Positions 50,596 to 59,661 of a stretch of DNA of 64,000 nucleotides are shown here, in pieces (position 1 is the first letter of the stretch; every line of letters begins with the position of its first letter). The notes beneath the pieces are model-generated. The model was not told the origin of the DNA. It saw only the letters and a program-made list of their open reading frames with translations, and did no database searches. Location: assembly GCA_035496255.1 (NCBI GenBank), contig DATJEU010000020.1, positions 16,793 to 80,792 on the forward strand, written 5' to 3'. A program made the translations under genes and the position numbers. This DNA comes from Gp6-AA40 sp035496255. GTDB taxonomy: Bacteria; Acidobacteriota; Vicinamibacteria; Vicinamibacterales; UBA2999.

Positions 50596-53500
50596 TCATC
50601 TCAAGCTGACCGATCCAGCGCCACAGATCTTCTCGACTTCGGAGACCAGGCGTTCCGACGGGCGCACGCGGATGCCGTTGACGTCGGCGGTGACCTTGAT
50701 CCCGCGGTCGCGCTCCTCGATCACGAACGCCACCTTGCGGTCGCCTTTGTGTTCGCCAAACAGGTCCCACAGGCGTTCGAAGGTCGCGCGGTCCGGTGCG
50801 GTCGAGACGCGGATGGTGACCGCCTTGGCCAATCGCTCGCGCACCATGTCGACCGGCACGATCTCCGACGCGACGATCCGCGTGGTGTCGTCGTCCTTCT
50901 CGAACTTGCCCTTCACCAGTACCAGCGCGCCGGTCTCGGCGACGTGACCCCACTGCTTGAACGTCTCCGGAAACACGACGATCTCGAGGCTGCCGCCGGC
51001 GTCGTCCAGCATGAAGACGCACATGCGGTCGCCCTTGCGCGTCTTCAACGGGCGAAGGCCGGACACGATACCACCGACCGAGACGTCATCGGTGCCGTCG
51101 CGATCGCGCCAGTGTCGCCTGCCGTTGGTGCCGTTCGCGCTGTGTCCGTTGTTCCCCGAAGCCTGCGGGGCGGGCCCTGGCGGCCCGCCTGTGACGGCCG
51201 CATCAGGATCCGACTCGGTGCCGGTCCCCGTCACCGCCACGTCGTCGTCGTTCTCTTCCTTCTTCGGGTTCAGTTCCAGCACCGTCTTCGCGCCGTATTC
51301 GGCGAGGTCGGCGGCGTAGCGATCGATGGGATGGCCGGTCCAGTACAGCCCGAGCGACTCTTTCTCGAAATTGAGCTGATCGATCTCCGACCAGGCGGCG
51401 ACATCCGGCAGCGGCACCGCGATCGACGACGAACTGGTGTCGTCGCCGCCGAACATGTCGAACTGCCCGAGGTCCTTGTTCTTCTGGTGCCGGGCGCCAT
51501 GGTCGCAGGCGCCGTCGATTGCCGCGAACAGTTGCGCACGGATTTTAGCGAGCGTGGGGCGAGCCTTGTCATCCCTCGACGCGGCTCGGGCTGACCCTGA
51601 GCTGGTCGAAGGGTCAGGCTGGTCAGGCGGACCTGACAGGGTCCGCCCGCCATCAAACGCGGTACTGACCAGCGAATCGCACGCCCCCGACTTCACCAGC
51701 GCCTCGAACACGCGCTTGTTCGCAATCCGCAGGTCGAGGATTTCGCACAGCGCGTGCAGGGACGGGATGCGGCCGCCGAGCGTGTCGCGCGCGGCAATGA
51801 TCGCGTTGATCGCGCCCTCGCCGAGCCCCTTGATCGCGGTCAATCCGAACCGGACGGCATCCTCGTCCTTGTCGACCGAGAAGTTCAACTGGCTGCGGTT
51901 GATGTCGGGAGGCAGGATTTTGATGCCGCGGTCGCGCGCTTCCTGCAGATACATCGCGAGCTTTTCGGTGTTCTGCGCCTCGATGGTGAACAGCGCCGCC
52001 GCAAAGTGCTTCGGATAGTTCGCCTTCAGGTACGCCGTCTGGTAGGCGAGGAATGCGTACGCCGTCGAGTGCGACTTGTTGAAGCCGTACCCGGCGAAGT
52101 ACTCCATCAGGTCGAAGAGCTTGCCCGCCTTCTTCTCGTTGACGCCCTTGGCGATGGCGCCAGCCATGAAGTCGGCGCGCATCTTCGCCATGACCTTCGG
52201 ATCCTTCTTGCCCATCGCCTTGCGCAGCATGTCCGCCTGCGCCAGCGAGAAGCCGGCGAGCGCCTGCGCGATGAGCATGACCTGCTCCTGGTAGGCGATG
52301 ACGCCGTAGGTATCGGCGAGGATCGGCTCGAGCTCCTTGAAGTCGTACTTGACCTCCTTGGTGCCCTGCTTGCGCGCGATGTAGTCGTCGACCATGCCCG
52401 ACTTGAGCGGACCGGGCCGATAGAGGGCGTTGAGCGCGATCAGGTCGTCGAGCCGATCGGGCTTCGCCTTCCGCAGCAGCTCGCGCATCCCCGACGATTC
52501 GAACTGGAAGATCCCGAACGCCGCGCCTTCCTGGAACACCTTGTACGTCCGGGTGTCGTCGAGCGGAATGCTGTCGATATCGAGATCGATCCCTTCGGTC
52601 CGCTTGATTTCGGTGAGGGCGTCGTGAATCAGCGTGAGCGTGGACAGCCCCAGGAAGTCCATCTTCAGGAGGCCGACCCGCTCGACCTCCTTCATGTTCC
52701 ACTGGGTGACGATTTCATCGCGCGCCCCCTTGTAGAGCGGCGCGTAATCGGTGATCGGGCCCGGAGCAATGACGACGCCCGCGGCGTGGACCGACGCATG
52801 GCGCGACATGCCTTCGAGGCGGCGGCCGACGTCGATGACCTCCTTGACCTTCGGATCCTTCGCCACCATGTCCTTGAGGACAGGGTTTTCGGTCAGCGCC
52901 TTGTCCAGCGTCATGTCGAGTGCCGGCGGGATCTGCTTGGCGATGTTGTTGACGTCGGCGTACGGCATGTCGAGCGCCCGGCCGACGTCGCGGACCACGG
53001 CCTTCGCTTTCATCGTGCCGAAGGTGATGATCTGCGCGACGTTCTCACGGCCGTACTTGCGGGTGACGTACTCGATCACCTCGCCGCGGCGGCGTTCGCA
53101 GAAGTCGACGTCGATGTCGGGCATCGAGACGCGTTCGGGGTTGAGGAAGCGCTCGAACAGCAGGTCGTAGTGCAGCGGATCGACGTCGGTGATCCGCAGG
53201 CTCCAGGCAACCAGCGAGCCGGCCGCCGATCCGCGCCCCGGGCCGACGGGGATGCCCTGCTCGCGCCCGTACTTGATGAAGTCCCACACGATCAGGAAGT
53301 AGCCCGTGTAGCCCATCTTCTTGATCATCGCGATCTCGTACTCGAGACGCGCGCGGTACTCGTCGAGTGTCTTGCGCAACGATCCGGAGGCCTGCAACTG
53401 CTGGAGCCGCGGCAGGCGCTGCGCGAATCCCTCACGGGCGACCTGCTCGAAGTAGTCGTCGAGCGTCAGGCCCTCGGGCACGCCGAACACCGGCAGATGG

Positions 53501-54339
53501 TTGGTGCCCTTCGGAATCTTGACGTTGCAGCGCTCGGCCACGCGCAGCGTGTTCTTCAGCGCGTCCTCGTGGCCGGCGAAGACGGCGGCCATCTGCTCGG
53601 GCGTCTTCAGGAAGAACTGATCGCCGGTGTAGCGCAGGCGCTTTTCGTCGTTGACCGTCTTGCCCGACCCGATGCACAGCAGGATGTCGTGCGGCTGGTG
53701 ATCGCCCTGGCGCAGGTAGTGGACGTCGTTGGTGGCGACCAGCGGCAGGTTCAGGCTGCGGGCGAGCGGAATGAGACCGGCGTTGACGACCTTCTGCTCC
53801 TCGATGCCCTGGTACTGCATCTCGAGGAAGAAATTGTCGGGTCCCAGAATGTCGCGCAGCCGCGCCGCCGCCTCGAGCGCCGGCTGTGCCTGCTCCACTT
53901 TCAGCGCACTCGCGACCTCACCCTTCAGGCAGCTGCTCAGGCCGATCAGTCCTTTTGAATGCTGCGCCAGCAGATCCTTGTCGATGCGCGGCCGATAGTA
54001 GAAGCCTTCGGTATACCCCGCCGACGAGAGCTTGATCAGGTTCTGCCAGCCCTCATAGGTCTCCGCCAGCAGTACGAGGTGATTGGTTTCCGTCTGCGGT
54101 CCGCTCTTGTCGAAGCGGCTGCCCTGCGCGACGTAGACCTCGCAGCCGAGGATCGGTTTCAACCCGCGATCGCGCGCGTGATCGTGGAACACCACCGACG
54201 AGAACATGTTCCCGTGCTCGGTGACCGCAAGCGCCGGCATCTTCAGCTTCACCGCCTCGTCGAGCAGCTCGTCGACGCGGCACGCCCCGTCGAGCAGCGA
54301 GAACTCGGTGTGGAGGTGGAGATGAACGAACTCGTTCAC
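50596..54339 (-). CDS. dnaE: DNA polymerase III subunit alpha
   Basis: A 1247-residue replicative polymerase. The PHP domain opens at residue 7 (FVHLHLHTEFSLLDGACR). The catalytic palm has GPGRGSAAGSLVAW and PDIDVDFCERRRGEVIEYV. The finger and HhH regions follow (NKSHSTAYAFLAYQTAYLKA), and the OB fold is at the end (VSVGGIVSGLRPLKTRKGDRM). At residues about 895-930 is an insertion of unrelated composition (DPSTSSGSARAASRDDKARP), encoded by repeat elements at 51591-51647. The rest is typical DnaE1, so the insertion is tolerated in a linker. Confidence 0.97.
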   Translation of the reverse strand: MNEFVHLHLHTEFSLLDGACRVDELLDEAVKLKMPALAVTEHGNMFSSVVFHDHARDRGLKPILGCEVYVAQGSRFDKSGPQTETNHLVLLAETYEGWQNLIKLSSAGYTEGFYYRPRIDKDLLAQHSKGLIGLSSCLKGEVASALKVEQAQPALEAAARLRDILGPDNFFLEMQYQGIEEQKVVNAGLIPLARSLNLPLVATNDVHYLRQGDHQPHDILLCIGSGKTVNDEKRLRYTGDQFFLKTPEQMAAVFAGHEDALKNTLRVAERCNVKIPKGTNHLPVFGVPEGLTLDDYFEQVAREGFAQRLPRLQQLQASGSLRKTLDEYRARLEYEIAMIKKMGYTGYFLIVWDFIKYGREQGIPVGPGRGSAAGSLVAWSLRITDVDPLHYDLLFERFLNPERVSMPDIDVDFCERRRGEVIEYVTRKYGRENVAQIITFGTMKAKAVVRDVGRALDMPYADVNNIAKQIPPALDMTLDKALTENPVLKDMVAKDPKVKEVIDVGRRLEGMSRHASVHAAGVVIAPGPITDYAPLYKGARDEIVTQWNMKEVERVGLLKMDFLGLSTLTLIHDALTEIKRTEGIDLDIDSIPLDDTRTYKVFQEGAAFGIFQFESSGMRELLRKAKPDRLDDLIALNALYRPGPLKSGMVDDYIARKQGTKEVKYDFKELEPILADTYGVIAYQEQVMLIAQALAGFSLAQADMLRKAMGKKDPKVMAKMRADFMAGAIAKGVNEKKAGKLFDLMEYFAGYGFNKSHSTAYAFLAYQTAYLKANYPKHFAAALFTIEAQNTEKLAMYLQEARDRGIKILPPDINRSQLNFSVDKDEDAVRFGLTAIKGLGEGAINAIIAARDTLGGRIPSLHALCEILDLRIANKRVFEALVKSGACDSLVSTAFDGGRTLSGPPDQPDPSTSSGSARAASRDDKARPTLAKIRAQLFAAIDGACDHGARHQKNKDLGQFDMFGGDDTSSSSIAVPLPDVAAWSEIDQLNFEKESLGLYWTGHPIDRYAADLAEYGAKTVLELNPKKEENDDDVAVTGTGTESDPDAAVTGGPPGPAPQASGNNGHSANGTNGRRHWRDRDGTDDVSVGGIVSGLRPLKTRKGDRMCVFMLDDAGGSLEIVVFPETFKQWGHVAETGALVLVKGKFEKDDDTTRIVASEIVPVDMVRERLAKAVTIRVSTAPDRATFERLWDLFGEHKGDRKVAFVIEERDRGIKVTADVNGIRVRPSERLVSEVEKICGAGSVSLR
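51591..51617. repeat. DPSTSSG-type dispersed repeat inside dnaE
   Basis: CTGACCCT / AGGGTCAG inverted repeat around GAGCTGGTCGA, read in frame as DPSTSSGS. The same kind of element (CCTTCGACnAGCTCAGG) is scattered in many bacterial genomes. Confidence 0.7.
51626..51647. repeat. Palindromic element inside dnaE
   Basis: GGCGGACC / GGTCCGCC with a TGACAG loop, nine bases from the previous repeat. It matches the shape of the intergenic palindromes and is translated as part of the dnaE insertion. Confidence 0.7.
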
Positions 54340-54375
54340 GCGAACCCTTTCACGCTTCCAGCTTCTAGCTTCTCT

Positions 54376-54490
54376 GTTCCCGGTTCGTGTTCAAGTTCGG
54401 TGCGAGGTTCCCGGTTCGGGGTTCGATGTTCGCAGCCGCCAGGACCAGGCGCGAAGCGCCCGAACCGAACCCTGAACACGAACCGGGAAC
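54376..54490. repeat. Long inverted repeat with heptamers, guaA-dnaE gap
   Basis: 54376-54393 (GTTCCCGGTTCGTGTTCA) is the exact reverse complement of 54473-54490. It shares the GTTCGTGTTC core with the element at 49263-49415. The 181-bp gap has no gene. Confidence 0.85.
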
Positions 54491-54520
54491 CCACAACCGG
54501 GAACGTTGAACACAACGGCT

Positions 54521-56065
54521 CTATTCCCACTCTATCGTTGACGGCGGTTTCGACGAGATGTCGTAGACGACGCGGTTGATGCCGCGGACTTCGTTGACGA
54601 TCCGGGACGAGATCGTCGCCAGCAGTTCGTGCGGCAGCCGGGCCCAGTCGGCGGTCATGCCGTCCAGGCTCTCGACCGCACGAATCGCCACGGTGTACTC
54701 GTAGGTCCGCGCATCGCCCATCACGCCGACGCTCTGCACCGGCAGCAGCACGGCGAAGCTTTGCCACAGCCGCTCGTACCAGCCGGCGCGGCGGATCTCT
54801 TCGGCCACGATCCGGTCTGCCTGGCGCAGCAAGTCAAGCCGTTCGCGGGTGATCGCGCCAATCAAGCGCACGGCCAATCCCGGTCCAGGAAACGGCTGGC
54901 GGACGACGAACTCGCGGTCGAGGCCGAGATCGACGCCGACGCGCCGCACTTCGTCCTTGAACAGGTCACGCAGAGGCTCGACCAGTTTGAAGTGCATCCG
55001 CTCGGGCAACCCGCCGACGTTGTGGTGACTCTTGATCACAACCGCCGGCCCATGGACGGACGCCGACTCGATGACGTCCGGATACAGGGTGCCCTGGCCC
55101 AGATGACTGAAGCCGCCCAGCTCGTTGGCGCGGCGCTCGAAGACATCGATAAAGGTCGCGCCGATGATCTTCCGCTTCTGTTCCGGGTCGGTCACACCGG
55201 CGAGCCGATCGAGAAAGAGATCGCTGGCGTCGACGAAGTCGAGTGGCAGCCGCAGCTTCTCCGTGAACCGCTTCCGGATCTGGCCGGCTTCGTCATGACG
55301 CAGCAGGCCGTTGTCCACGAAGATGCACGTCAGGCGGTCGCCGATCGCACGGTGGATCAACATCGCCGCGACGGTGGAATCAACGCCGCCGGACAACCCG
55401 CAGACGACCTTTCCGTTCGGTCCGACCTGGTCGCGGATCCGCGCCGTCGCTTCCTCGATGAACGACGCGATCGTCCAGTCGCCGCGGCAGCCGCACACGT
55501 TGTACGCGAAGTTCTTCAGGATCTCGAGGCCGTGATCGGTGTGGACGACTTCCGGATGGAACAACAGCGCGTAGAGATCGCGCTCACGCGATTCCATCGC
55601 GACGATCGGTGCCGTCGCGCTCGTCGCCGCGACCTCGAATCCCGGCGGCACACCGGCGACATCGTCGCCATGACTCGCCCAGACGCGCAGTTGCGCCGGC
55701 ACGGCGGTGAACAGCGTTGGAGTCTCCGCCGCGACCGTCACGAGCGCGTGCCCGAACTCCCGGTGTCCCGACCGCCGGACCTGGCCGCCGAGCGTCAGCG
55801 TCATCAGCTGCATGCCGTAGCAGATCCCGAGGACCGGCGTGTCGAGATCGAAGAGCGCCGCATCGCACTTCGGCGCGCCTTCGTCGTACACGCTGCTTGG
55901 TCCGCCAGACAGGATGATGCCGGCAGGGTTCTTCGCTCGGATGGCCTCGATCGGCGTGCTGAACGGCACGATTTCAGAGTAGACCGAGAGTTCGCGAAGG
56001 CGCCGCGCGATCAGTTGGGTGTACTGCGAGCCGAAGTCCAGGACGAGGATGGTTTGATGTGTCAC
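54521..56065 (-). CDS. guaA: GMP synthase (glutamine-hydrolysing)
   Basis: A 514-residue enzyme converting XMP to GMP. The class I glutaminase domain has VLDFGSQYTQLIARR, the catalytic Cys in LGICYGMQLM and His/Glu in HPEVVHT. The ATP-pyrophosphatase P-loop is VVCGLSGGVDSTVAAML. The C-terminal dimer domain is complete (RQPFPGPGLAVRLIG to KPPSTIEWE). A TATAAT box on the minus strand at 56130-56125 may be its promoter. Confidence 0.97.
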   Translation of the reverse strand: MTHQTILVLDFGSQYTQLIARRLRELSVYSEIVPFSTPIEAIRAKNPAGIILSGGPSSVYDEGAPKCDAALFDLDTPVLGICYGMQLMTLTLGGQVRRSGHREFGHALVTVAAETPTLFTAVPAQLRVWASHGDDVAGVPPGFEVAATSATAPIVAMESRERDLYALLFHPEVVHTDHGLEILKNFAYNVCGCRGDWTIASFIEEATARIRDQVGPNGKVVCGLSGGVDSTVAAMLIHRAIGDRLTCIFVDNGLLRHDEAGQIRKRFTEKLRLPLDFVDASDLFLDRLAGVTDPEQKRKIIGATFIDVFERRANELGGFSHLGQGTLYPDVIESASVHGPAVVIKSHHNVGGLPERMHFKLVEPLRDLFKDEVRRVGVDLGLDREFVVRQPFPGPGLAVRLIGAITRERLDLLRQADRIVAEEIRRAGWYERLWQSFAVLLPVQSVGVMGDARTYEYTVAIRAVESLDGMTADWARLPHELLATISSRIVNEVRGINRVVYDISSKPPSTIEWE

Positions 56066-56123
56066 GGTGTCGGATGAGCGGGAGCGTGCTCGCCGAAGCC
56101 CCGAACGAAGGCGGCGACCGCGC

Positions 56124-56130
56124 TATTATA
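56124..56130. promoter_or_regulatory. Bidirectional -10-like box between guaA and the propeller gene
   Basis: The bases TATTATA read TATAAT on the minus strand (guaA side) and TATTAT on the plus strand, five bases before the GTG of the propeller gene. No good -35 box is seen on either side. Confidence 0.35.
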
Positions 56131-56134
56131 CGAG

Positions 56135-57349
56135 GTGTTGCGCCCGTCCCACCCCATATCTTGCGTCACTGCACTGCTCATGACGCTAGTTATGGTGGAC
56201 GTTTCGGGCCAACAACCGAAGCGCAAAACCGAGGCGCTTCCCGCGCCGCTGCTCCCCGCCGAACAGGCGTGGCTGGTCACGCTGCCGTCGCCTCCCGTGG
56301 CCGCCGGCGCCCTCGACGGTCAACGCGTCTACATTCCGCTGCAGGAACACGGCATCGTCGCGCTCGAGCGCGAGACCGGCGAGACGGCGTGGACCAACGA
56401 TGCCGAGACGGCATTGCCGATCGCGCTGGCCGCCAACGTCGCGATCCTGTTGCGGACGGACGAAGTCCTCGCCCTCGATCGCGCCACCGGTGATCCGGTG
56501 TGGCGGACGCCGTTGCGATCGAACCCGATCGTCGCGGCGCTCAGCACCGGCGACCTGATCGTGGCCGTCCTCGAAAACGAGGATGTCGTGGCGCTGCACG
56601 TGGCCGATGGCAGCCAGGCGTGGTCGGTCAAGGTGAAGGGCGTGAAGCCGCCAATGGGTCTTGCCGCCGACCACGATTCCGTTTACCTGAACGTCGGCGC
56701 CGGCGCCGTCGCAGCACTGTCCAGGACCAATGGTACGGTCGAGTGGCAGCGGCAACTCGACGGCCAGTTGAGTACGCCGGCGGTCGGGAAAGATCGTCTG
56801 TTCGTCGGCTCCACCAGCAACGCCTTCTACGCGCTCGATGTGCGCAACGGCAAGCGAGAGTGGATGTGGGGCGCCGACATGATCGGCGGTGACGTGATCG
56901 GCGCGGCGGCCGACGGCGACAACATCTATTACGTTGGCCTCGACAACTTGCTGCGCGCGCTGAGCCGCAACGGCAACCAGCGGTGGAAGCAGCCGCTGAC
57001 GACGCGGCCGAATGCGCCGCCGATGGCGTTCGGCGGCATTGTCGTGGTCTTTGGCGTGTCACCGGCGATGACGGCGTTCAATGCGAAGACCGGCAGCTCG
57101 CTGGGGTCGTACATCGCCCCGAATGCGCCGGGCGCCAGCGTGCCGCCGGTGCTCAAAGGTCCGCCGCTGATCGATCCGCTTCTCCGACCCTTTCGCGTCG
57201 CCGCCGTCGTCATCACCGCCGAGGGTCGAGCGATCGGGCTTCGTCCAACCGGCATGATGTTTCGTGAACCGCCGGCGGTTCCACTCACGGTGCTACCCGG
57301 CAAGCCCCTCACCCGCGAATCATCGCCGCTCGCCTCGCCTGCGAAGTGA
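56135..57349 (+). CDS. PQQ-like beta-propeller protein (BamB-like)
   Basis: A 404-residue protein from GTG 56135 (ATG 56180 is an alternative). An N-terminal hydrophobic stretch (VTALLMTLVMVDVSGQ) may be a signal peptide. The body is made of PQQ-repeat blades seen as repeated A-L-x-x-x-x-G-x-x-x-W motifs: IVALERETGETAWTND, VLALDRATGDPVWRTPL, VAALSRTNGTVEWQRQL, FYALDVRNGKREWMWG. Family members are BamB-type assembly lipoproteins or PQQ dehydrogenases; no lipobox and no PQQ catalytic residues are evident, so function is unknown. Confidence 0.85.
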   Translation: MLRPSHPISCVTALLMTLVMVDVSGQQPKRKTEALPAPLLPAEQAWLVTLPSPPVAAGALDGQRVYIPLQEHGIVALERETGETAWTNDAETALPIALAANVAILLRTDEVLALDRATGDPVWRTPLRSNPIVAALSTGDLIVAVLENEDVVALHVADGSQAWSVKVKGVKPPMGLAADHDSVYLNVGAGAVAALSRTNGTVEWQRQLDGQLSTPAVGKDRLFVGSTSNAFYALDVRNGKREWMWGADMIGGDVIGAAADGDNIYYVGLDNLLRALSRNGNQRWKQPLTTRPNAPPMAFGGIVVVFGVSPAMTAFNAKTGSSLGSYIAPNAPGASVPPVLKGPPLIDPLLRPFRVAAVVITAEGRAIGLRPTGMMFREPPAVPLTVLPGKPLTRESSPLASPAK

Positions 57350-57372
57350 AATCCTCGGAGGGGCCGTCCGCA

Positions 57373-57414
57373 GGGACGGGTCTTCAGACCCGTCCCCGCC
57401 CGCGTAGCGGGCGG
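57373..57414. terminator. Double hairpin between convergent genes
   Basis: Two adjacent hairpins: a perfect 10-bp stem GGGACGGGTC / GACCCGTCCC with TTCA loop (57373-57396, a member of the palindromic family) and CCGCCCGC / GCGGGCGG with GTA loop (57396-57414). There is no T-run. Position between convergent ends suggests two-way termination or mRNA 3'-end protection. Confidence 0.5.
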
Positions 57415-57418
57415 TGAA

Positions 57419-58633
57419 TCAGGCCGATCGCATGACGGCGGCGAGGCGGGTCACGCCCTCGCGAATGCGGTCGACGCTCGGGGCCGAGAAGGACAGGCGG
57501 ATCGTGTCGTGACCGGTGCCGTCAACGTAGAAGGCACTCCCGACGACGAAGATCACGCCGTGCGTCAGGCAGCGAGCAAGAAGCTGCTCATCGTCTTCGC
57601 CTGGAGGCAGGGTCGCCCAGACGAAGAAGCCGCCTTTCGGCGAATGCCACTGCAAGCGATCGCCGAGCAGCCGCCGGAGCTCGGCCTCCAGCGCCACGCG
57701 CTTCTCCTGATAGATCGCCCGCAGCCGCGGCGCGAGACGTTCGACGACGCCGCGCCGGACGGCTTCGTAGACGAGGCGCTGATCGAGGATGCCCGACGTG
57801 AGATCGGTGCCCTGCTTCGCCGTGTCGAATCGTTCGACGAGCGGCGCCGGAGCCACCATCCACCCCACCCGCAGGCCGGGCGCGAGTGTCTTCGAAAACG
57901 TGCTCAGGTAGAGCACACGTCCCGACCGGTCGTCGGCGCGCACGGGACGCGTTTCCGCCGGCGTCGCCGCGTCCTCGAAATAGAGCGAGCCGTATGGATC
58001 GTCCTCGACGATCAGCACGTCACGCCGGTCCGCCCAGGCGACGACCCGCCGTCGCTTGTCGAGGCTCATGAGGACGCCGGTGGGATTCTGGAAGTTGGGT
58101 ACGAGATACAGCAGCTTGATCGTCTTGCCCGCGGCGTGTTCCCGTTGCCAGACGCGATCGAGATCGTCGAGGTCGATGCCATCCGGCTGTTGCCTGACGC
58201 CGACCACGTCGGCGGCGACGTTCTTGAACGCCGCGATTGCGCCGGTGAAGGTCGGCAGCTCGACCAGCACCACTTCACCCGGGCTCACCAGCACGCGGCC
58301 AGCGAGGTCGATGCCCTGCTGCGATCCGCTGGTGATGATCAGCTCGTCGAGCGAGGCGGTGATACCGCGCTGCGCCAGCAGGCCGACGATCGCCTCGAGC
58401 AGCGGTTGATACCCACGTGTCGGACCGTACTGCAGCGTCGATCCGTCATGCCCCGTCAGCAACGAGCCCGCGATATCGTGCAGCTCGTGCCAGGGAAACG
58501 CGGACGGGTCCGGGTACCCCGGCGCGAACGACACCAGGTCGCCCGGCTTCGCGACGACGGTGCCCATCCGGCGGATGGCGGACTCCTGCAGGTGGCGTCC
58601 GGTGTCCGACAGGTAGTGCGCGAAGTCCCTCAC
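57419..58633 (-). CDS. PLP-dependent aminotransferase, fold type I (AraT/LysN-like)
   Basis: A 404-residue enzyme starting at GTG 58633, which overlaps the TAG of the upstream gene. Motifs: FAPGYPDPSAFPWHEL, ITSGSQQGIDLAGRVL, VPNFQNPTGVLMSLDKRR (Asn for the cofactor), VEDDPYGSLYFE, and the Schiff-base Lys in STFSKTLAPGLRVGWMV. This is the subfamily of 2-aminoadipate/aromatic aminotransferases related to the catalytic half of MocR regulators, but without the DNA-binding half. The substrate is not determined. Confidence 0.92.
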   Translation of the reverse strand: MRDFAHYLSDTGRHLQESAIRRMGTVVAKPGDLVSFAPGYPDPSAFPWHELHDIAGSLLTGHDGSTLQYGPTRGYQPLLEAIVGLLAQRGITASLDELIITSGSQQGIDLAGRVLVSPGEVVLVELPTFTGAIAAFKNVAADVVGVRQQPDGIDLDDLDRVWQREHAAGKTIKLLYLVPNFQNPTGVLMSLDKRRRVVAWADRRDVLIVEDDPYGSLYFEDAATPAETRPVRADDRSGRVLYLSTFSKTLAPGLRVGWMVAPAPLVERFDTAKQGTDLTSGILDQRLVYEAVRRGVVERLAPRLRAIYQEKRVALEAELRRLLGDRLQWHSPKGGFFVWATLPPGEDDEQLLARCLTHGVIFVVGSAFYVDGTGHDTIRLSFSAPSVDRIREGVTRLAAVMRSA

Positions 58634-59631
58634 TATGAGTTCGCCACCAGCGAGTGCTGGCCCACGTTGGCCCGGGCTGGCTCCAGCCGTGCGGCAAAAT
58701 CGCGATACAGCTTCAAGTAGGCCACGACCGACGCCAGGCCGATGTACTCGAAGACGATCTCGCGCAGCATCCACGCGAGCAGCTGCAGCGGCAGGCTGGC
58801 GAGGCCAAGCGCCGGCCCCACGAACGGGACGAACATGATGACGTTGAGCGACGCCGCGGCCAGGATCGACGCACCGGTCGCGACGATCACCATTGCCAGA
58901 ATCACGAGGAACACCGCGCCGACGATGTATCGCTCCTGCCGGACGAAGGCGGCCGTTCGCCGGGCGGCGGCGCGCACACCGCAGTCTTCGGCGGCGATGA
59001 TGATCTGCACCAGCAGATAGACGACGTTGACGACGGTGATCCAAGCGACGAACGCGATGGTCAGCAGTGCGGTGACCGCCCAACTGGCCCGGCTCGCGAA
59101 CACCGCGGCCAGATACAGGAGGCCCGACGCCAGGTACACGAGCATGAGCGCGAAGCCGAGGCGCGCATACGCCGGGAACAGCTTCTGCGCCCGGTCGGTG
59201 AACAGATCGATCGAGAACTTCGATGCGCGGGCGACCGTGTCGAAGTGCAGCGGCGGCTGTTCGATGGCTCCGGCGGCCGCGTCGCCGGCGACCAGCACGC
59301 CAATGGTGCCGCCCTTGATTAGAAACACGAACAACGACCCGCCAATCCCCACGGTGGCCAGCGACAGCAGGAACATCAGCAGCATCGCCGGATGCGAGAC
59401 CAGGGAGCCGACGATCGTGGCGGCCAGTTCGCGCCAGGTCAGGGTGAAGAGCGATCGCGGTTCGGCGCCGACGGCCAGGGCCACGAGGAAGACGCCGCCC
59501 ACCAGCGGAATCGCGATCAGCAGCTTGAACAGCGAATCGGCCGCGGATTGCACCAGCGTGACCGGCCAGTTGGCGGCGGCCACGAGACACCCGCGTTTCA
59601 ATATGGGCTTGACGCTGGAGCGGAGGGACAC
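58633..59631 (-). CDS. Polytopic membrane protein of unknown function
   Basis: A 332-residue protein with about six membrane helices (for example LLIAIPLVGGVFLVALAVG, MLLMFLLSLATVGIGGSLFVFLI, LGFALMLVYLASGLLYLAAVFA, IVGAVFLVILAMVIVATGASILAA). I use the GTG at 59631, which leaves 30 bp to the divergent kinase gene. I do not recognise a family with a known role; the spaced Gly-rich helices and the AEDCGVRAAARRTAAFVRQE loop resemble DUF-type glycerophosphoryl-diester-associated membrane proteins. It shares its stop with the aminotransferase start. Confidence 0.75.
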   Translation of the reverse strand: MSLRSSVKPILKRGCLVAAANWPVTLVQSAADSLFKLLIAIPLVGGVFLVALAVGAEPRSLFTLTWRELAATIVGSLVSHPAMLLMFLLSLATVGIGGSLFVFLIKGGTIGVLVAGDAAAGAIEQPPLHFDTVARASKFSIDLFTDRAQKLFPAYARLGFALMLVYLASGLLYLAAVFASRASWAVTALLTIAFVAWITVVNVVYLLVQIIIAAEDCGVRAAARRTAAFVRQERYIVGAVFLVILAMVIVATGASILAAASLNVIMFVPFVGPALGLASLPLQLLAWMLREIVFEYIGLASVVAYLKLYRDFAARLEPARANVGQHSLVANS

Positions 59632-59661
59632 GGGACGATTAATGGTAACAATGGTGCTGCC

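Noticed and set aside
51754..53958. A 734-codon plus-strand frame opposite dnaE
   Set aside because: Mirror of dnaE with no recognisable domain; dnaE motifs are intact on the minus strand.
57419..59590. A 723-codon minus-strand frame that would join the aminotransferase to an upstream region
   Set aside because: Its first part is an Arg/Ala/Gly-rich shadow of the membrane protein gene; the aminotransferase starts at GTG 58633, coupled to the upstream stop.
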